Assembly: GCF_019799945.1 (NCBI RefSeq)
Contig: NZ_JABGCH010000043.1
Span: 1-32,617, forward strand
Direction: 5' to 3'
Source of the DNA: Modestobacter marinus
GTDB taxonomy: Bacteria > Actinomycetota > Actinomycetes > Mycobacteriales > Geodermatophilaceae
DNA length: 32,617 nt
In this document: piece by piece, positions 7,034-15,018 of the stretch
How the letters are laid out: each line of letters starts with the position of its first letter
Position numbering within the stretch: the stretch's first letter is position 1
The notes under the pieces: model-generated
Database searches by the model: none
What the model saw: the letters and a program-made list of their open reading frames with translations, nothing else
Told to the model about the DNA's origin: nothing
Program-made: the position numbers and the translations under genes

Positions 7034-8413
7034 GTGAGCGCACCGTCCACCCCCGCTGACCTGGTCATCCTCGGCGGTGGCTCCGGTGGCTACGCCGCCG
7101 CGCTGCGCGCCGCCGAGCTCGGCATGCAGGTGGTCCTGATCGAGAAGGACAAGGTCGGCGGCACCTGCCTGCACCGCGGCTGCATCCCCACCAAGGCCCT
7201 GCTGCACAGCGGCGAGGTGGCCGACAGCGCCCGCGAGGGCGAGCAGTTCGGGGTGAAGACCTCGCTTGCCGGCATCGACATGGACGGCGTCAACGCGTAC
7301 AAGGACGGCGTCGTCGGCCGGCTATACAAGGGTCTGCAGGGGCTGATCAAGAGCCGCAAGATCACCTATGTCGAGGGCGAGGGGCGGCTGGTCTCCGCCA
7401 CCGCCGTGCAGGTGAACGGGCAGACCTACGAGGGCCGCCACGTCCTGCTGGCCACCGGCTCCTACTCCCGCTCGCTGCCGGGCCTGGAGATCGACGGCAC
7501 GAAGATCATCACCAGCGAGCACGCGCTCGACCTGGACCGCGTCCCGACCTCGGCGATCGTCCTCGGCGGCGGCGTCATCGGCTGCGAGTTCGCCAGCGCC
7601 TGGAAGTCCTTCGGCGTCGACGTGACCATCGTCGAGGCCCTGCCCCACCTGGTGCCGCTGGAGGACGAGGCCTCCTCCAAGCTGCTGGAGCGCGCGTTCC
7701 GCCGCCGGAAGATCGATTTCTCCGTGGGCACCCGGTTCGCGAAGGCGGAGCCCACCGCCGACGGCGTGAAGGTGACGCTGGAGAACGGCAAGGAGTACGA
7801 GGCCGAGCTGCTGCTCGTCGCGGTCGGCCGCGGCCCGGTCAGCCAGGGCCTGGGCTACGAGGAGGCCGGCGTCGCCGTGGAGCGCGGCTTCGTCCTCGTC
7901 GACGAGTACTGCCAAACCAGCGTGCCGACCATCTCCGCCGTCGGCGACCTGATCCCGACCCTGCAGCTGGCCCACGTCGGGTTCGGCGAGGGCATCCTCG
8001 TCGCCGAGCGCCTGGCCGGGCTGCCGGTCGTGCCGATCGACTACGCCGGCGTCCCGCGGATCACCTACTCCGAGCCGGAGGTCGCCTCCGTCGGACTCAC
8101 CGAGGCGCAGGCCAGGGAGCGGTACGGCGAGGTCGAGGTGCTCAACTACGACCTCGGCGGCAACGGCCGCAGCCAGATCCTCAAGACGCAGGGCGCGGTC
8201 AAGCTCATCCGCCAGAAGGACGGCCCGGTCGTCGGCGTCCACATGGTCGGCAGCCGCGTCGGCGAGCTCATCGCCGAGGCCCAGCTCATCTACAACTGGG
8301 AGGCCCTGCCCGACGAGGTCGCCCAGCTGATCCACCCGCACCCCACCCAGAGCGAGGCCCTGGGCGAGGCGCACCTGGCGCTGGCCGGGAAGCCGCTGCA
8401 CGCGCACGGCTGA
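7034..8413 (+). CDS. lpdA: Dihydrolipoyl dehydrogenase (E3)
   Basis: A 459-aa FAD-dependent disulfide oxidoreductase that re-oxidises dihydrolipoyl groups on E2 or H proteins, passing electrons to NAD+. The FAD motif ILGGGSGGYAAALRAAELG is followed by the redox-active pair Cys45 and Cys50 in GGTCLHRGCIPTKALLH. The NAD motif is VLGGGVIGCEFASAWKSFG, and the second FAD motif is SAVGDLIPTLQLAHVG. The C-terminal dimer interface carries the catalytic His and Glu in HPHPTQSEALGEA. GTG 7034 has GAGGA about 7 nt upstream. It lies 78 bp before sucB, its E2 partner, and is probably co-transcribed with it. Confidence 0.96.
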   Translation: MSAPSTPADLVILGGGSGGYAAALRAAELGMQVVLIEKDKVGGTCLHRGCIPTKALLHSGEVADSAREGEQFGVKTSLAGIDMDGVNAYKDGVVGRLYKGLQGLIKSRKITYVEGEGRLVSATAVQVNGQTYEGRHVLLATGSYSRSLPGLEIDGTKIITSEHALDLDRVPTSAIVLGGGVIGCEFASAWKSFGVDVTIVEALPHLVPLEDEASSKLLERAFRRRKIDFSVGTRFAKAEPTADGVKVTLENGKEYEAELLLVAVGRGPVSQGLGYEEAGVAVERGFVLVDEYCQTSVPTISAVGDLIPTLQLAHVGFGEGILVAERLAGLPVVPIDYAGVPRITYSEPEVASVGLTEAQARERYGEVEVLNYDLGGNGRSQILKTQGAVKLIRQKDGPVVGVHMVGSRVGELIAEAQLIYNWEALPDEVAQLIHPHPTQSEALGEAHLALAGKPLHAHG

Positions 8414-8491
8414 CCGCCGCACCACCGCTCCACCCGCATGACCCGACCCCCCTCCGCACCGCCCACCACGACCTGAGGAGACCTGTCTTCG

Positions 8492-10321
8492 ATGCCGACG
8501 TCCGTCACCATGCCCGCCCTGGGCGAGAGCGTCACCGAGGGCACGGTCACCCGCTGGCTCAAGCAGGAGGGTGACCAGGTCGAGGTCGACGAGCCGCTCC
8601 TGGAGGTGTCCACCGACAAGGTGGACACCGAGATCCCGTCGCCCGCCGCCGGCGTGCTCAGCAAGATCCTCGTGGGTGAGGACGAGACCGTCGAGGTCGG
8701 TGCGGAGCTCGCGGTGATCGGTGGGGACGCCTCCGGTGACGGTGCCGCGCCGGCCGCCGAGCAGCCCGCCGCCGAGGAGCCTGCGCCCAGCGAGGAGCCG
8801 GCGCCCAGCGAGGAGCCCGCCGCAGCCGAGGAGCCGGCACCGGCCCCGGCCCAGGCCGGCGGGGACGGCGGCTCCGCCGGCGGCGGCGAGGGCACCCCGG
8901 TGACCATGCCGGCCCTCGGCGAGAGCGTCACCGAGGGCACGGTCACCCGCTGGCTCAAGCAGGAGGGTGACCAGGTCGAGGTCGACGAGCCGCTCCTGGA
9001 GGTGTCCACCGACAAGGTGGACACCGAGATCCCATCGCCCGCCGCCGGCGTGCTGAGCAAGATCCTCGTGGGTGAGGACGAGACCGTCGAGGTCGGCGCG
9101 CAGCTCGCGGTGATCGGTGGTGGGGCGGGCGCTCCGGCGGCCGCTCAGCCGGCCCAGGCCGAGCCCGCCCCGAAGGCCGAGCCGGCCCCCGAGGCGGAGC
9201 CCGCTCCGAAGGCGGAGGCGGCGCCCTCGCCGCAGCCGACCCCGAGCCGCGCCGAGACCTCCTCGGCGGCACCGGGCGCCGACTACGGGTCCAGCGGTGC
9301 GATGCCCACCCAGTCGCCGACGTCCCAGCCCGCGCCCGCGCAGGCCGTGGCGCCGCCGTCGCAGCCGGCGGCCCCGGCGCCGGAGGGGCAGGGCGCCTAC
9401 GTCACCCCGCTGGTGCGGCGGCTCGCCGCCGAGCACGGTGTCGACCTGGGCTCCGTGCAGGGCACCGGTGTCGGTGGCCGGATCCGCAAGCAGGACGTCC
9501 TGGCCGCGGCCGAGCAGGCCGCCCAGCCGGCTCCCGAGGCCGCGGCGCCGGCCGCCGGGCGCACCCCGTCGCCGGCGGCGACCCCGGACACGAAGCTCCG
9601 CGGACGCACCGAGAAGCTGTCCCGGCTGCGGACCGTCATCGCCAAGCGGATGGTGGAGTCGCTGGCGGTCAGCGCGCAGCTGACCACCGTGGTCGAGGCC
9701 GACATCACCCGGATCGCCAAGCTGCGCGACCAGGTGAAGAACGACTTCGCCTCCCGCGAGGGCGTCAAGCTGTCGTTCCTGCCGTTCTTCGCGAAGGCCG
9801 CCGTCGAGGCGCTCAAGGCCCACCCGGCCGTGAACTCCTCGATCGACCTGCAGGCCGGCACCGTCACGTACCACGACAGCGAGAACCTCGGCGTCGCCGT
9901 GGACACCGAGCGCGGCCTGCTCGTCCCGGTGATCCAGGGTGCCGGTGACCTCAGCATCGCCGGGATCGCCCGGAAGATCGCCGACATCGCGGAGCGGACC
10001 CGCTCGAACAAGGTCACCCCCGACGAGCTCGGCGGTGGCACGTTCACGCTCACCAACACCGGGAGCCGGGGCGCGCTGTTCGACACCCCGATCATCAACC
10101 AGCCCCAGGTGGCCATCCTGGGCGTGGGCTCGGTGGTCAAGCGCCCGATCGTGGTGAACGACCCGGACCTCGGCGAGGTCATCGCGGTCCGGTCGATGGT
10201 CTACCTGGCGCTGACCTACGACCACCGCATCGTCGACGGCGCCGACGCCGCCCGGTTCCTCGGCACGGTGAAGGAGCGGCTGGAAGCCGGGCAGTTCCAG
10301 GGTGAGCTCGGCCTGTCCTGA
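8492..10321 (+). CDS. sucB: 2-oxo acid dehydrogenase E2 with two lipoyl domains
   Basis: A 609-aa dihydrolipoamide acyltransferase. Domains in order: lipoyl domain 1 (~3-78, lipoyl Lys43 in [11 protein letters not shown]), an Ala/Pro/Glu-rich linker, lipoyl domain 2 (~134-210, Lys175) and a longer Pro/Ala linker. Then come the E3-binding domain (~308-345, [27 protein letters not shown]) and the catalytic domain (~370-609), with the active-site [14 protein letters not shown] near the C-terminus. It corresponds to M. tuberculosis DlaT (Rv2215), which serves pyruvate dehydrogenase, so the acyl specificity (succinyl or acetyl) is not certain; the gene is usually labelled sucB in actinobacteria. 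ATG 8492 has GAGGAG upstream. lpdA precedes it, and lipB and lipA, which supply its cofactor, lie downstream. Confidence 0.95.
   Translation: MPTSVTMPALGESVTEGTVTRWLKQEGDQVEVDEPLLEVSTDKVDTEIPSPAAGVLSKILVGEDETVEVGAELAVIGGDASGDGAAPAAEQPAAEEPAPSEEPAPSEEPAAAEEPAPAPAQAGGDGGSAGGGEGTPVTMPALGESVTEGTVTRWLKQEGDQVEVDEPLLEVSTDKVDTEIPSPAAGVLSKILVGEDETVEVGAQLAVIGGGAGAPAAAQPAQAEPAPKAEPAPEAEPAPKAEAAPSPQPTPSRAETSSAAPGADYGSSGAMPTQSPTSQPAPAQAVAPPSQPAAPAPEGQGAYVTPLVRRLAAEHGVDLGSVQGTGVGGRIRKQDVLAAAEQAAQPAPEAAAPAAGRTPSPAATPDTKLRGRTEKLSRLRTVIAKRMVESLAVSAQLTTVVEADITRIAKLRDQVKNDFASREGVKLSFLPFFAKAAVEALKAHPAVNSSIDLQAGTVTYHDSENLGVAVDTERGLLVPVIQGAGDLSIAGIARKIADIAERTRSNKVTPDELGGGTFTLTNTGSRGALFDTPIINQPQVAILGVGSVVKRPIVVNDPDLGEVIAVRSMVYLALTYDHRIVDGADAARFLGTVKERLEAGQFQGELGLS
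8507..8724 (+). repeat. Lipoyl-domain coding repeat, copy 1
   Basis: 218 bp that match 8903-9120 with about six mismatches by my count. The two lipoyl domains of sucB are therefore almost identical at DNA as well as protein level. Confidence 0.9.
8903..9120 (+). repeat. Lipoyl-domain coding repeat, copy 2
   Basis: Second copy of the 218-bp segment, in phase 396 bp downstream of copy 1. Most differences are third-position changes; one changes Glu to Gln. Confidence 0.9.
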
Positions 10322-10330
10322 GCCCCGGCG

Positions 10331-10362
10331 CGAGGGGCCCCGGCTTCGGCCGGGGCCCCTCG
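10331..10362 (+). terminator. Terminator after sucB
   Basis: A perfect 14-bp stem (10331-10344 with 10349-10362) closed by a TTCG tetraloop, 10 bp after the sucB stop codon. Confidence 0.8.
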
Positions 10363-10408
10363 TCGTCTCCGCACCGTCCCCTCCCCCGACTCCGGTCAGG
10401 AGCATTCG

Positions 10409-11314
10409 ATGAAGGTGGCCCTCACCGGTTCCTCCGGGCTGATCGGGTCGGCGCTCGTGCCGGCCCTGCGCGCGGACGGGCACGAGGTGATCCGCCTCGT
10501 CCGGCGCACTCCCCGCACGGCCGACGAGCACCGGTGGGACCCGGTCCACCGCCGCGTCGACCCCGCGCTGCTGCTGGACGTCGACGCGGTCATCAATCTC
10601 GCCGGGGAGCCGATCCGGCCGCGGCCGTGGACCCGGGCGTACAAGGAGCGGCTGCGCACGAGCCGGCTGGACAGCACCACGACGGTCGCCGAGGCGCTGG
10701 CCGCCGCGGCCACGAGCGACCCCTCGCGGCGGCGCGTGCTGCTGTCCGCCTCGGGCATCGACTTCTACGGCGACACCGGCTCCCGGACGGTCACCGAGCG
10801 CGACCCGGCGGGGAGCAGCTTCCTGGCCACGCTGTGCACGGAGTGGGAGGCGGCCACCGCCCCGGCCGAGGCGGCCGGCGTCCGGGTCGCCCACCTGCGC
10901 ACCGGCCTGGTGGTGGGCCGAGGCGCCACCCTGATGAAGATCATGGGCCTCGTCTTCCGGATGGGCCTCGGCGGGCGCCTCGGGTCCGGCCGGCAGTACT
11001 GGCCGTGGATCAGCCTGCAGGACGAGGTGGACGCGATCCGGTTCCTGCTGACGGCGGAGGTCGCCGGCCCGGTCAACCTCACCGCCCCGACCCCGGTGAC
11101 GAACGCGGAGTTCACCCGCGCCCTGGCCCGGGTGCTCCACCGGCCGGCCGTGCTGCCGGTACCCGGGATCGCCCTGCGCCTGGCACTCGGCGCGTTCGCC
11201 CGGGAGGCGGTCCTCGGTGGGAAGCGGGCGGTGCCGGCCGCACTGACGGAGGCGGGGTTCCAGCACACGCACCGTGACCTGGAGCAGGCGCTGCGGGCGG
11301 CGCTCACGCCCTGA
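10409..11314 (+). CDS. TIGR01777-family NAD(P)-binding epimerase-like protein
   Basis: A 301-aa member of the TIGR01777 family (extended SDR fold; E. coli YfcH, M. tuberculosis Rv2216). The Rossmann motif is TGSSGLIGSALVPAL at the N-terminus. Family blocks VINLAGEPIRPRPWTRAYKERLRTSR, LLSASGIDFYGDTG and WISLQDEVDAIRFLL follow, and the C-terminal DUF1731 region ends LEQALRAALTP. The substrate is unknown. ATG 10409 has AGGAG 8 nt upstream. The sucB terminator separates it from sucB, so it is probably transcribed on its own. Its position between E2 and lipB is conserved in mycobacteria. Confidence 0.92.
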   Translation: MKVALTGSSGLIGSALVPALRADGHEVIRLVRRTPRTADEHRWDPVHRRVDPALLLDVDAVINLAGEPIRPRPWTRAYKERLRTSRLDSTTTVAEALAAAATSDPSRRRVLLSASGIDFYGDTGSRTVTERDPAGSSFLATLCTEWEAATAPAEAAGVRVAHLRTGLVVGRGATLMKIMGLVFRMGLGGRLGSGRQYWPWISLQDEVDAIRFLLTAEVAGPVNLTAPTPVTNAEFTRALARVLHRPAVLPVPGIALRLALGAFAREAVLGGKRAVPAALTEAGFQHTHRDLEQALRAALTP

Positions 11315-11346
11315 GGTGCCGCCCACCTCCCCACTCCGTCCGGACG

Positions 11347-13053
11347 TCATCCGGCGAGCCAGGCGTCGCTGATCCGCCAGCCCGCGGCGGTACGGATGAG
11401 CACCATGCCCACTCGCGCCTCGCCGCGCCCGGGTAACTGGGCCACCGGCGCCGTCGCGGGGCCGGCCGTGGACACCACCCGGTAGCCCGGCAGCTCGTCG
11501 TCCAGCACGAGCTCCACCCGGTCCGGCGACTGCCGCGCCACCGACTCCGTGCGCACTACCGCCGGGGTGAAGCCGGCGAGCTGCTGCCCGGCGGCAGCCA
11601 GCGCCTCGACCTGCTCGAGATCCCGCTCCAGGAGGGCGCTGCCCGCGGCGTAGACCCCGGTCAGCGCGGCCGGATCCGCCTGCTGGAACGCGGCGGCGCG
11701 GCGGGCGTAGAGCGCCGAGACCACCGCCGACCACCCGGCCGGGTCGACCGGCTCGACCTGGTCGGCCGGCACGGACGGCTGCGCCACCGGTCCGGGGGCC
11801 GCGTCGGGGTCGTCCTCCGCACCCGGCGCACTGCTCGCCGGCGGCGGGCTCCGCGGAGGAGCGGCCGGCGAGGGAGTGGGCTGCGCGCCCGGGGCGTGGG
11901 CGCTCTCCGCGGCCGGGACCGGCTCCCCCGTCCGGCCGCCCCAGGCCGTCCCTGCCCAGACTGCGGCGGCGAGCCCGCCGGCCACCACCACGAGCGCCAC
12001 CGCGACCGCTCCCGCGCGGCGCAGCACCGTGCCCAGCCAGGGGCCGGACCCCTCCTCCGCGCCGAGGCGAGCGCGCACGACGTCCCGCAGCCGATCGAGC
12101 CGACCGGCGTCGGCGGGGGCGGCATGGACCGCCCGCGCGCGCCGGTCGGCCACCTGGTGGGTGAGCTCGGTCTGCGGGCCGTGCCCGGTGCGCGCCAGCT
12201 CCGCGTCCGGCACCCCCGGGGCGGGCAGCCGGACGGGCTCCGGCCGGCAGGCGTGTCGCAGGTCGAGCGCGAAGGCGGCCGCGGACCCGCGCAGGTGGGG
12301 CTCCGGGGAGAGCCCCCGCGCGACCACCCGGACCAGCTCCGCCGGCGCCTCGGGCGCGAGGAGCGCCAGATCGGGCAGAGCTCCGTCGGCGGCGACCGCG
12401 AGGCTGCCGGCGGGGTCGGCGGCGTTCCAGGGGGCGATGCCGGTGAGCGCGTGGAAGGCGGCGGCCGCCACGCCGAAGACGTCCGACGCCGGGCCCGGAG
12501 CGCCACCCCGGGCCACCACCGGGTCGACGTAGGGCGGCGTCACCTCCGCCCGCGCGTCGTCCCCCACCAGCCGGGCGGTGCCGAGGTCGGTGAGCACCGG
12601 CCGACCCTCCGCCGTGAAGACGATGTTGCCGGGCGACAGGTCGCCGTGGACGACGCCGCGCTCGTGCGCCTGGGCCAGCGCCGCGGCCACGGGGGCGACC
12701 GTGGTGACCACCTCGCCCGGCCGCAGCCGGCCGCGCCGGGCCAGCAGCGCCGCGAGGCTGCCACCCTCCAGCAGGTCCAGCACCAGGGCGACCTCGGCCG
12801 ACCCACCGCGCACCTCGCGCCGGACGACGTGGTGCAACCGGACCAGGTGCGGGTGGTCGAGCTCGGCGAGCAGCCGGGCCTCCCGTTCCTGCCGCTCCGG
12901 GTCCCCGCGCAGCAGGACCTTGACCGCGACCGGTGCGCCCCCGCCCCGCGGGCGCGCGCGCCACACCTGACCGGACCCGCCCCGGCCCAGCAGCTCCTCG
13001 AGCACGTACCCGGGCACGACGGGGGCGGGTGTCGGCAGCGGCGGCGCGGGCAT
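11347..13053 (-). CDS. Membrane-anchored Ser/Thr protein kinase (PknB-like)
   Basis: A 568-aa receptor-like kinase. The N-terminal kinase domain (~14-270) has a glycine loop GRGGSGQVW, ATP-binding Lys45 (VAVKVLL), catalytic-loop HGDLSPGN (Asp138, Asn143) and DLG in place of DFG (Asp156). A juxtamembrane region and a single span (~310-335, AVAVALVVVAGGLAAAVWAG) lead to a Pro/Ser/Ala-rich linker. The C-terminal extracytoplasmic domain (~435-568) is of unknown type and looks like a small cystatin/NTF2-like fold (ALYARRAAAFQQADPAALTGVY). HGD instead of HRD is an unusual but tolerated variant. ATG 13053 is set by TACCGT 7 nt upstream (leaderless). It is divergent from the peptidase E-like gene; targets are unknown. 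Confidence 0.9.
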   Translation of the reverse strand: MPAPPLPTPAPVVPGYVLEELLGRGGSGQVWRARPRGGGAPVAVKVLLRGDPERQEREARLLAELDHPHLVRLHHVVRREVRGGSAEVALVLDLLEGGSLAALLARRGRLRPGEVVTTVAPVAAALAQAHERGVVHGDLSPGNIVFTAEGRPVLTDLGTARLVGDDARAEVTPPYVDPVVARGGAPGPASDVFGVAAAAFHALTGIAPWNAADPAGSLAVAADGALPDLALLAPEAPAELVRVVARGLSPEPHLRGSAAAFALDLRHACRPEPVRLPAPGVPDAELARTGHGPQTELTHQVADRRARAVHAAPADAGRLDRLRDVVRARLGAEEGSGPWLGTVLRRAGAVAVALVVVAGGLAAAVWAGTAWGGRTGEPVPAAESAHAPGAQPTPSPAAPPRSPPPASSAPGAEDDPDAAPGPVAQPSVPADQVEPVDPAGWSAVVSALYARRAAAFQQADPAALTGVYAAGSALLERDLEQVEALAAAGQQLAGFTPAVVRTESVARQSPDRVELVLDDELPGYRVVSTAGPATAPVAQLPGRGEARVGMVLIRTAAGWRISDAWLAG

Positions 13054-13060
13054 GTCGGGC

Positions 13061-13066
13061 ACGGTA
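13061..13066 (-). promoter_or_regulatory. -10 box of a leaderless promoter for the kinase gene
   Basis: On the minus strand TACCGT is followed by 7 nt and the ATG at 13053-13051. Confidence 0.5.
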
Positions 13067-13160
13067 GGGCCGGCGGCGTCGATCGTGCCGCCGCTGTCCA
13101 CAGGCCCGGCCCCGGTCCACAACCGCCACCGCCGGGCGGACCGCGGGCTCCGGGCCCGCC

Positions 13161-13166
13161 TAGGTT
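13161..13166 (+). promoter_or_regulatory. -10 box for the peptidase E-like gene
   Basis: TAGGTT lies about 30 nt before the ATG at 13198, with a GAGGAG ribosome site (13183-13188) between them. Unlike most promoters here it gives a leadered transcript. Confidence 0.45.
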
Positions 13167-13197
13167 CGGCTCCACCACCGCCGAGGAGAGGGGCCCG

Positions 13198-13932
13198 ATG
13201 CCCGCCACCGCGCCGACCGTGCTCGCCACCAGCATGGGCTTCGACTCCCGCGGCCGGGGGCCGTACGACTGGGCGCCCGGCCCCGTGTTCGACCTCGCCG
13301 CCCAGCTGGCCGGGGCGCCTCCGCGGCCCCGCATCTGCTGGCTCGGCACCGCGACCGGTGACGACCCGGCCCGGGTCGCGGGGTTCTACGGGGCCTTCGC
13401 CGGCCGGGACGTGCGCCCCAGCCACGTCAGCCTGTTCCCGATGCCCACGGTGGCCGACGTGCGCGCGCACCTGCTGGCCCAGGACGTGGTGTGGGTGGGC
13501 GGCGGCAGCGTCGCCAACCTGCTGGCGGTGTGGCGGGTGCACGGCCTCGACGAGGTGTTCCGCGAGGCCTGGGCCGCAGGCGTCGTCCTGGCCGGGGTGT
13601 CCGCCGGTTCCCTGTGCTGGCACGTCGGCGGCACCACCGACTCGTTCGGGCCCGACCTGCGGCCGGTGACCGACGGACTGGGGCTCCTGCCGTACAGCAA
13701 CGGGGTCCACTTCGACTCCGAGGAGCAGCGCCGTCCGCTGTACCACCGGCTGGTCGCGGACGGGACGCTGCCCGCCGGTCACGCCACCGACGACGGCGTC
13801 GGCCTGGTCTACCGCGGCACCGACCTGGTGGAGGCCGTCGCCGACCGTCCCGGCAGGGCCGCGTACCGGGTGGTGCCCGGCGGGGACGGCACGGCGGTCG
13901 AGACCCGGATCGAGCCGAGACGACTGCGGTGA
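13198..13932 (+). CDS. Peptidase E-like protein (S51 family)
   Basis: A 244-aa cytoplasmic protein of the S51 peptidase/type 1 glutamine amidotransferase-like fold. The nucleophile elbow is GVSAGSLCW with Ser as the likely nucleophile, preceded by [15 protein letters not shown]. Later blocks are [26 protein letters not shown] and [11 protein letters not shown]. Related enzymes cleave Asp-Xaa dipeptides or act as cyanophycinase-like hydrolases; the exact substrate is open. ATG 13198 has a GAGGAG ribosome site and an upstream TAGGTT box. It diverges from the kinase gene, and the lipB promoter lies directly after its stop codon. Confidence 0.9.
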   Translation: MPATAPTVLATSMGFDSRGRGPYDWAPGPVFDLAAQLAGAPPRPRICWLGTATGDDPARVAGFYGAFAGRDVRPSHVSLFPMPTVADVRAHLLAQDVVWVGGGSVANLLAVWRVHGLDEVFREAWAAGVVLAGVSAGSLCWHVGGTTDSFGPDLRPVTDGLGLLPYSNGVHFDSEEQRRPLYHRLVADGTLPAGHATDDGVGLVYRGTDLVEAVADRPGRAAYRVVPGGDGTAVETRIEPRRLR

Positions 13933-13939
13933 CGACACA

Positions 13940-13945
13940 TAGGCT
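13940..13945 (+). promoter_or_regulatory. -10 box of a leaderless promoter for lipB
   Basis: TAGGCT is followed by 7 nt and the GTG at 13953, only 7 bp after the preceding gene's stop codon. No Shine-Dalgarno sequence is present, consistent with leaderless translation. Confidence 0.6.
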
Positions 13946-13952
13946 CGGGGTC

Positions 13953-14600
13953 GTGAGCGAACTGCAGGTCATCCGGGCGGGTCTGGTCCCCTACGAGGAC
14001 GCGTGGGCGAGGCAGCGCGAGCTGCACGATCAGCGGGTGGCCGGCACCGGCCCCGACACCCTGCTGCTCCTCGAGCACCCTCCGGTCTACACCGCCGGCA
14101 AGCGCACCGAGCCGCACGAGCGGCCCTTCGACGGCACGCCGGTCATCGACGTCGACCGCGGCGGCAAGATCACCTGGCACGGCCCCGGGCAGCTGGTCGG
14201 GTACCCGATCGTCCGGCTCCCCGACCCGGTCGACGTGGTGGCGCACGTCCGCCGACTGGAGCAGGCCCTGATGGTCGTCTGCGCGGAGCTGGGCGTGCCG
14301 ACCGAGCGGGTCGAGGGGCGCAGCGGCGTGTGGCTGCGGGCCGACGAGAGGGGCCCCGACCGCAAGGTGGCCGCGATCGGCGTCCGGGTCGCCCGGGGCG
14401 TGGCCATGCACGGGTTCGCGCTGAACTGCGACCCCGACATGCGCGCCTTCGCCAACATGATCCCATGCGGCATCGTCGATGCCGGCGCCACGTCGCTGTC
14501 GGTCGAGCTGGGCCGGGACGTCCCGGTCAGCGAGGTGATCGACGCGGTCGAGCGGGAGATGCGCGCCGTCCTGGCGCCCGTCCCCGCCACCACCAGCTGA
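13953..14600 (+). CDS. lipB: Octanoyl-[ACP]:protein octanoyltransferase
   Basis: A 215-aa enzyme that moves octanoate from acyl carrier protein to the lipoyl lysine of E2 and H proteins, the first step of de novo lipoate synthesis. Motifs: [33 protein letters not shown], the catalytic Lys138 in [10 protein letters not shown] and the acyl-accepting Cys172 in MIPCGI. These are the counterparts of Lys142 and Cys176 in the M. tuberculosis enzyme. GTG 13953 is supported by the TAGGCT box 7 nt upstream. The PPOX gene follows after 5 bp, so the two are probably one transcript; lipA is about 7.2 kb downstream instead of adjacent. Confidence 0.96.
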   Translation: MSELQVIRAGLVPYEDAWARQRELHDQRVAGTGPDTLLLLEHPPVYTAGKRTEPHERPFDGTPVIDVDRGGKITWHGPGQLVGYPIVRLPDPVDVVAHVRRLEQALMVVCAELGVPTERVEGRSGVWLRADERGPDRKVAAIGVRVARGVAMHGFALNCDPDMRAFANMIPCGIVDAGATSLSVELGRDVPVSEVIDAVEREMRAVLAPVPATTS

Positions 14601-14605
14601 CCATC

Positions 14606-14986
14606 GTGCCGCTGCCGACCAGCGAGTACGTCAGCCTCACCACCTTCCGGCGCACCGGGGTCCCCGTGGCGACCCCGGTGTGGGCTGCTCCGGACGGCGC
14701 GGACCTCCTGGTCTGGACCCGGGCCGACTCGGGCAAGGTGAAGCGGCTGCGGCACACGCCCCGCGTGACGGTCGCGCCCTGTGACGTGCGGGGCCGGCCG
14801 CAGGGGCCGGAGGTGGCCGCGGTCGGCAGCTTCGTGCCGGAGGAGGAGTGGCCGCACGCGCTGGACGCGCTCCGTCGTCGCTACGGCCTGCGCTTCCAGG
14901 TGGGCCTGGTCGTCTCGCGCGCGTGGAGCCGGATCACCCGACCGGGCACGCAGCGGCACGCCGTCCTGCGCATCTCGCCGGTGTGA
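14606..14986 (+). CDS. PPOX-class F420-dependent oxidoreductase
   Basis: A 126-aa split beta-barrel flavin/F420-binding protein of the pyridoxamine 5'-phosphate oxidase-like superfamily. Typical blocks: YVSLTTFRRTGVPVATPVW, a central LLVWTRADSGKVKRLRHTPRVTVAPCD and the C-terminal RPGTQRHAVLRI. It resembles the TIGR03666 group (M. tuberculosis Rv2061c type), which uses deazaflavin F420; the substrate is unknown. The GTG start has no strong ribosome site but sits 5 bp after the lipB stop, suggesting translational coupling. It converges on leuS across a 10-bp-stem hairpin. Confidence 0.88.
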   Translation: MPLPTSEYVSLTTFRRTGVPVATPVWAAPDGADLLVWTRADSGKVKRLRHTPRVTVAPCDVRGRPQGPEVAAVGSFVPEEEWPHALDALRRRYGLRFQVGLVVSRAWSRITRPGTQRHAVLRISPV

Positions 14987-14987
14987 C

Positions 14988-15011
14988 GGGGCGGGCCGGT
15001 GGGCCCGCCCC
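14988..15011. terminator. Bidirectional terminator between the PPOX gene and leuS
   Basis: A perfect 10-bp GC stem (14988-14997 with 15002-15011) with a GGTG loop, between the two convergent stop codons. Confidence 0.7.
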
Positions 15012-15018
15012 CCGCGGC

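Noticed and set aside
13094-13121. Two DnaA-box-like 9-mers, CTGTCCACA and CGGTCCACA
   Set aside because: They differ from TTGTCCACA at one and two positions, lie in a divergent promoter region with no origin-type gene nearby, and pairs like this occur by chance in GC-rich DNA.
7322-13129. A minus-strand frame open for 1935 codons
   Set aside because: It runs antisense to lpdA, sucB and the TIGR01777 gene and out of frame with the kinase. The translation is Arg/Gly/Ala/Leu-rich without family motifs; it is an artefact of high GC at third positions.
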